From Methylobrevis pamukkalensis (GTDB lineage: Bacteria; Pseudomonadota; Alphaproteobacteria; Rhizobiales; Pleomorphomonadaceae): 52,147 nt of DNA. A model generated the notes under the pieces. That model was not told the DNA's origin. It worked only from the letters and a program-made list of their open reading frames with translations, and ran no database searches. Made by a program: the position numbers and the translations under genes. Position 1 is the first letter of the stretch. Every line of letters starts with the position of its first letter. The stretch spans positions 1 to 52,147 of the forward strand of contig NZ_MCRJ01000011.1 of NCBI RefSeq assembly GCF_001720135.1, written 5' to 3'. This document shows positions 49,986-52,147 of the stretch, one piece after another.

Positions 49986-51299
49986 ATGAGTCAGAACGCA
50001 GCCGGACACAGCGCGGCCCCGACGGGCTCCGCGCCGCAGGTGCAGCCGGCGTCCATTCTCAAGGCGATGGAAGTGGACGTCCGCTTTCTCGGCATGATCG
50101 GCGCGCTTGCCGTGATCTGGATCGGATTCCACATCCTCTCCGGCGGCACCTTCCTCACCTCGCGCAACCTGTGGAACCTGTCGGTCCAGACCGCCTCGGT
50201 GGCGGTGATGGCGACCGGCATGGTGCTGGTGATCGTCACCCGCAACATCGACCTTTCGGTCGGCTCGATCCTCGGCGTCACCGGCATGATCATGGCCGTG
50301 GCGCAGGCGAGCTACCTGACGCCGGCCTTCGGCTTCAACAACCCCATGGTCTGGATCACGACGCTCGCCGTCGGCGTGCTCGCCGGCGCGGCGATCGGCG
50401 CGCTGCAGGGTTATGTGATCGCCTTCATGGGCGTGCCGGCCTTCATCGTCACGCTCGGCGGCCTCCTGGTCTGGCGCGGCGCGGCCTGGTGGGTGGCGAG
50501 CGGCAAGACCATTCCGCTCACCGACGACAATTTCAAGCTGATCGGCGGCGGCGCGGACGGCTCGGTCGGCGCGACCTGGAGCTGGGTCATCGCCATCGTC
50601 GCGGTTCTCCTGATCGCCTTTGCCGCCTGGAACGCCCGGCGCCAGCGCAAGCGCTTCCACTTCCCGCTGAAACCCCTGTGGGCCGAATTCACCACGGTCG
50701 GCATCGCCGCAATCGCGGTGGTCGCCGCCACCATGGTGGTCAACGCCTACACGCTGCCCGGCCCGCTCGCCCGCCGCTATGCGGAGGCCAACGGCATCCC
50801 GGTGCCCGAGGGCGGCCTGTTCATCTCCTTCGGCTATGCGGTCCCCGTTCTGATCGCCGTCGGCGTCGGCATCCTGATGACCTTCATCGCCACCCGCACC
50901 CGCTTCGGCCGCTATGTCTTCGCCATCGGCGGCAACCCGGAGGCCGCGGAACTCGCCGGCATCAACACCCGGCGCGTGACGATGATGATCTTCGCGCTGA
51001 TGGGCGCGCTTGCCGCGCTCGGCGCCGCGATCTCGACCGCGCGCCTCACCTCGGCGACCAACGCGCAGGGCACGCTCGACGAGCTCTACACCATCGCCGC
51101 GGCGGTGATCGGCGGCACGTCGCTCGCCGGCGGCTCCGGCACCATCGCCGGTGCCATGATCGGCGCGCTGGTGATGCAGAGCCTGCAGTCGGGCATGGTG
51201 CTGCTCGGCATGGACACGCCGCTGCAGAACATCATCGTCGGCATCGTGCTGGTGCTCGCCGTGTGGCTCGACAGCGTCTATCGGCGCCGCTTCAACTGA
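49986..51299 (+). CDS. xylH: sugar ABC transporter permease, xylose type
   Basis: A 437-aa permease of the ribose/xylose (BPD_transp_2) type with about ten transmembrane helices. The family region [19 protein letters not shown] (mid N-terminal) and [16 protein letters not shown] (coupling helix contact with the ATPase, late) are clear. It is longer than RbsC (~320 aa) and close to XylH-type permeases (~390-440 aa), having an extra cytoplasmic/periplasmic insert about residues 195-280. AGAGGGGG ahead of the ATG. Fourteen bp separate its stop from the ATPase ATG. Confidence 0.9.
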   Translation: MSQNAAGHSAAPTGSAPQVQPASILKAMEVDVRFLGMIGALAVIWIGFHILSGGTFLTSRNLWNLSVQTASVAVMATGMVLVIVTRNIDLSVGSILGVTGMIMAVAQASYLTPAFGFNNPMVWITTLAVGVLAGAAIGALQGYVIAFMGVPAFIVTLGGLLVWRGAAWWVASGKTIPLTDDNFKLIGGGADGSVGATWSWVIAIVAVLLIAFAAWNARRQRKRFHFPLKPLWAEFTTVGIAAIAVVAATMVVNAYTLPGPLARRYAEANGIPVPEGGLFISFGYAVPVLIAVGVGILMTFIATRTRFGRYVFAIGGNPEAAELAGINTRRVTMMIFALMGALAALGAAISTARLTSATNAQGTLDELYTIAAAVIGGTSLAGGSGTIAGAMIGALVMQSLQSGMVLLGMDTPLQNIIVGIVLVLAVWLDSVYRRRFN

Positions 51300-51313
51300 G
51301 GGAGGGACAGACC

Positions 51314-52123
<810 letters not shown>

Positions 52124-52147
52124 GGGTGGGATGAGGAGATTGGGTAG

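Overview
The window is about 52 kb of very GC-rich DNA (near two-thirds G+C by eye). The gene content points to an alphaproteobacterium, most likely of the Hyphomicrobiales (Rhizobiales): a choline-sulfatase/ChoX/LysR triad, HWE-type histidine kinases, a NodS-type methyltransferase, a ROK-controlled sugar ABC system with a half-size ATPase, and PaoABC-type aldehyde oxidoreductase. No rRNA, tRNA, CRISPR array, transposase or integrase was seen. Family names come from recognising protein motifs, not from a search.

Layout. 0.1-3.3 kb: four-PAS hybrid kinase with two receivers. 3.4-7.0 kb: a GT2 glycosyltransferase convergent with an acyl-CoA dehydrogenase / PIG-L deacetylase / NodS-type methyltransferase operon, a Nod-factor-like set of chemistries. 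7.2-9.7 kb: a GlxA-type AraC regulator divergent from an unrecognised 429-aa protein. 10-11.3 kb: RTX calcium-binding protein behind an AT-rich leader. 11.6-17.5 kb: signalling operon (membrane hybrid kinase with three receivers, CheR, receiver-PAS-HWE kinase-receiver). 17.5-21.3 kb (minus): paoABC-like oxidoreductase. 21.6-25.2 kb: betC and choX, divergent from their LysR-type regulator. 25.3-26.4 kb: HDAC-family deacetylase. 26.5-29.9 kb (minus): cydDC. 30.0-35.7 kb (minus): nonulosonate/surface-glycan operon (TPR-glycosyltransferase, two methyltransferases, NeuB, NeuA-HAD fusion). 35.9-40.3 kb (minus): RND efflux pair. 40.5-42.2 kb (minus): TSUP permease and LysR regulator. 42.7-43.5 kb: receiver fused to a putative ABM-like domain. 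43.6-46.9 kb (minus): CRTAC1/ASPIC protein and di-heme oxidoreductase. 46.9-52.1 kb: ROK regulator divergent from a xylose-type ABC transporter.

A property of the whole window matters for reading it. Twelve genes contain a total of fifteen single-base losses, nearly all at short G or C runs, and each one breaks an otherwise well-conserved protein. Adding one base at each site restores a continuous frame of family-typical length. I therefore annotate those genes across the break and give the break position. A systematic sequencing or base-calling error is more likely than mass pseudogenisation. The first 17.2 kb contains none that I could see.

The best candidates for something undescribed are the GT2/PIG-L/NodS-like/acyl-CoA dehydrogenase cluster, the receiver-ABM fusion, the orphan-CheR kinase operon, and a CRTAC1 gene whose start codon appears to have been replaced by the end of a palindromic repeat.
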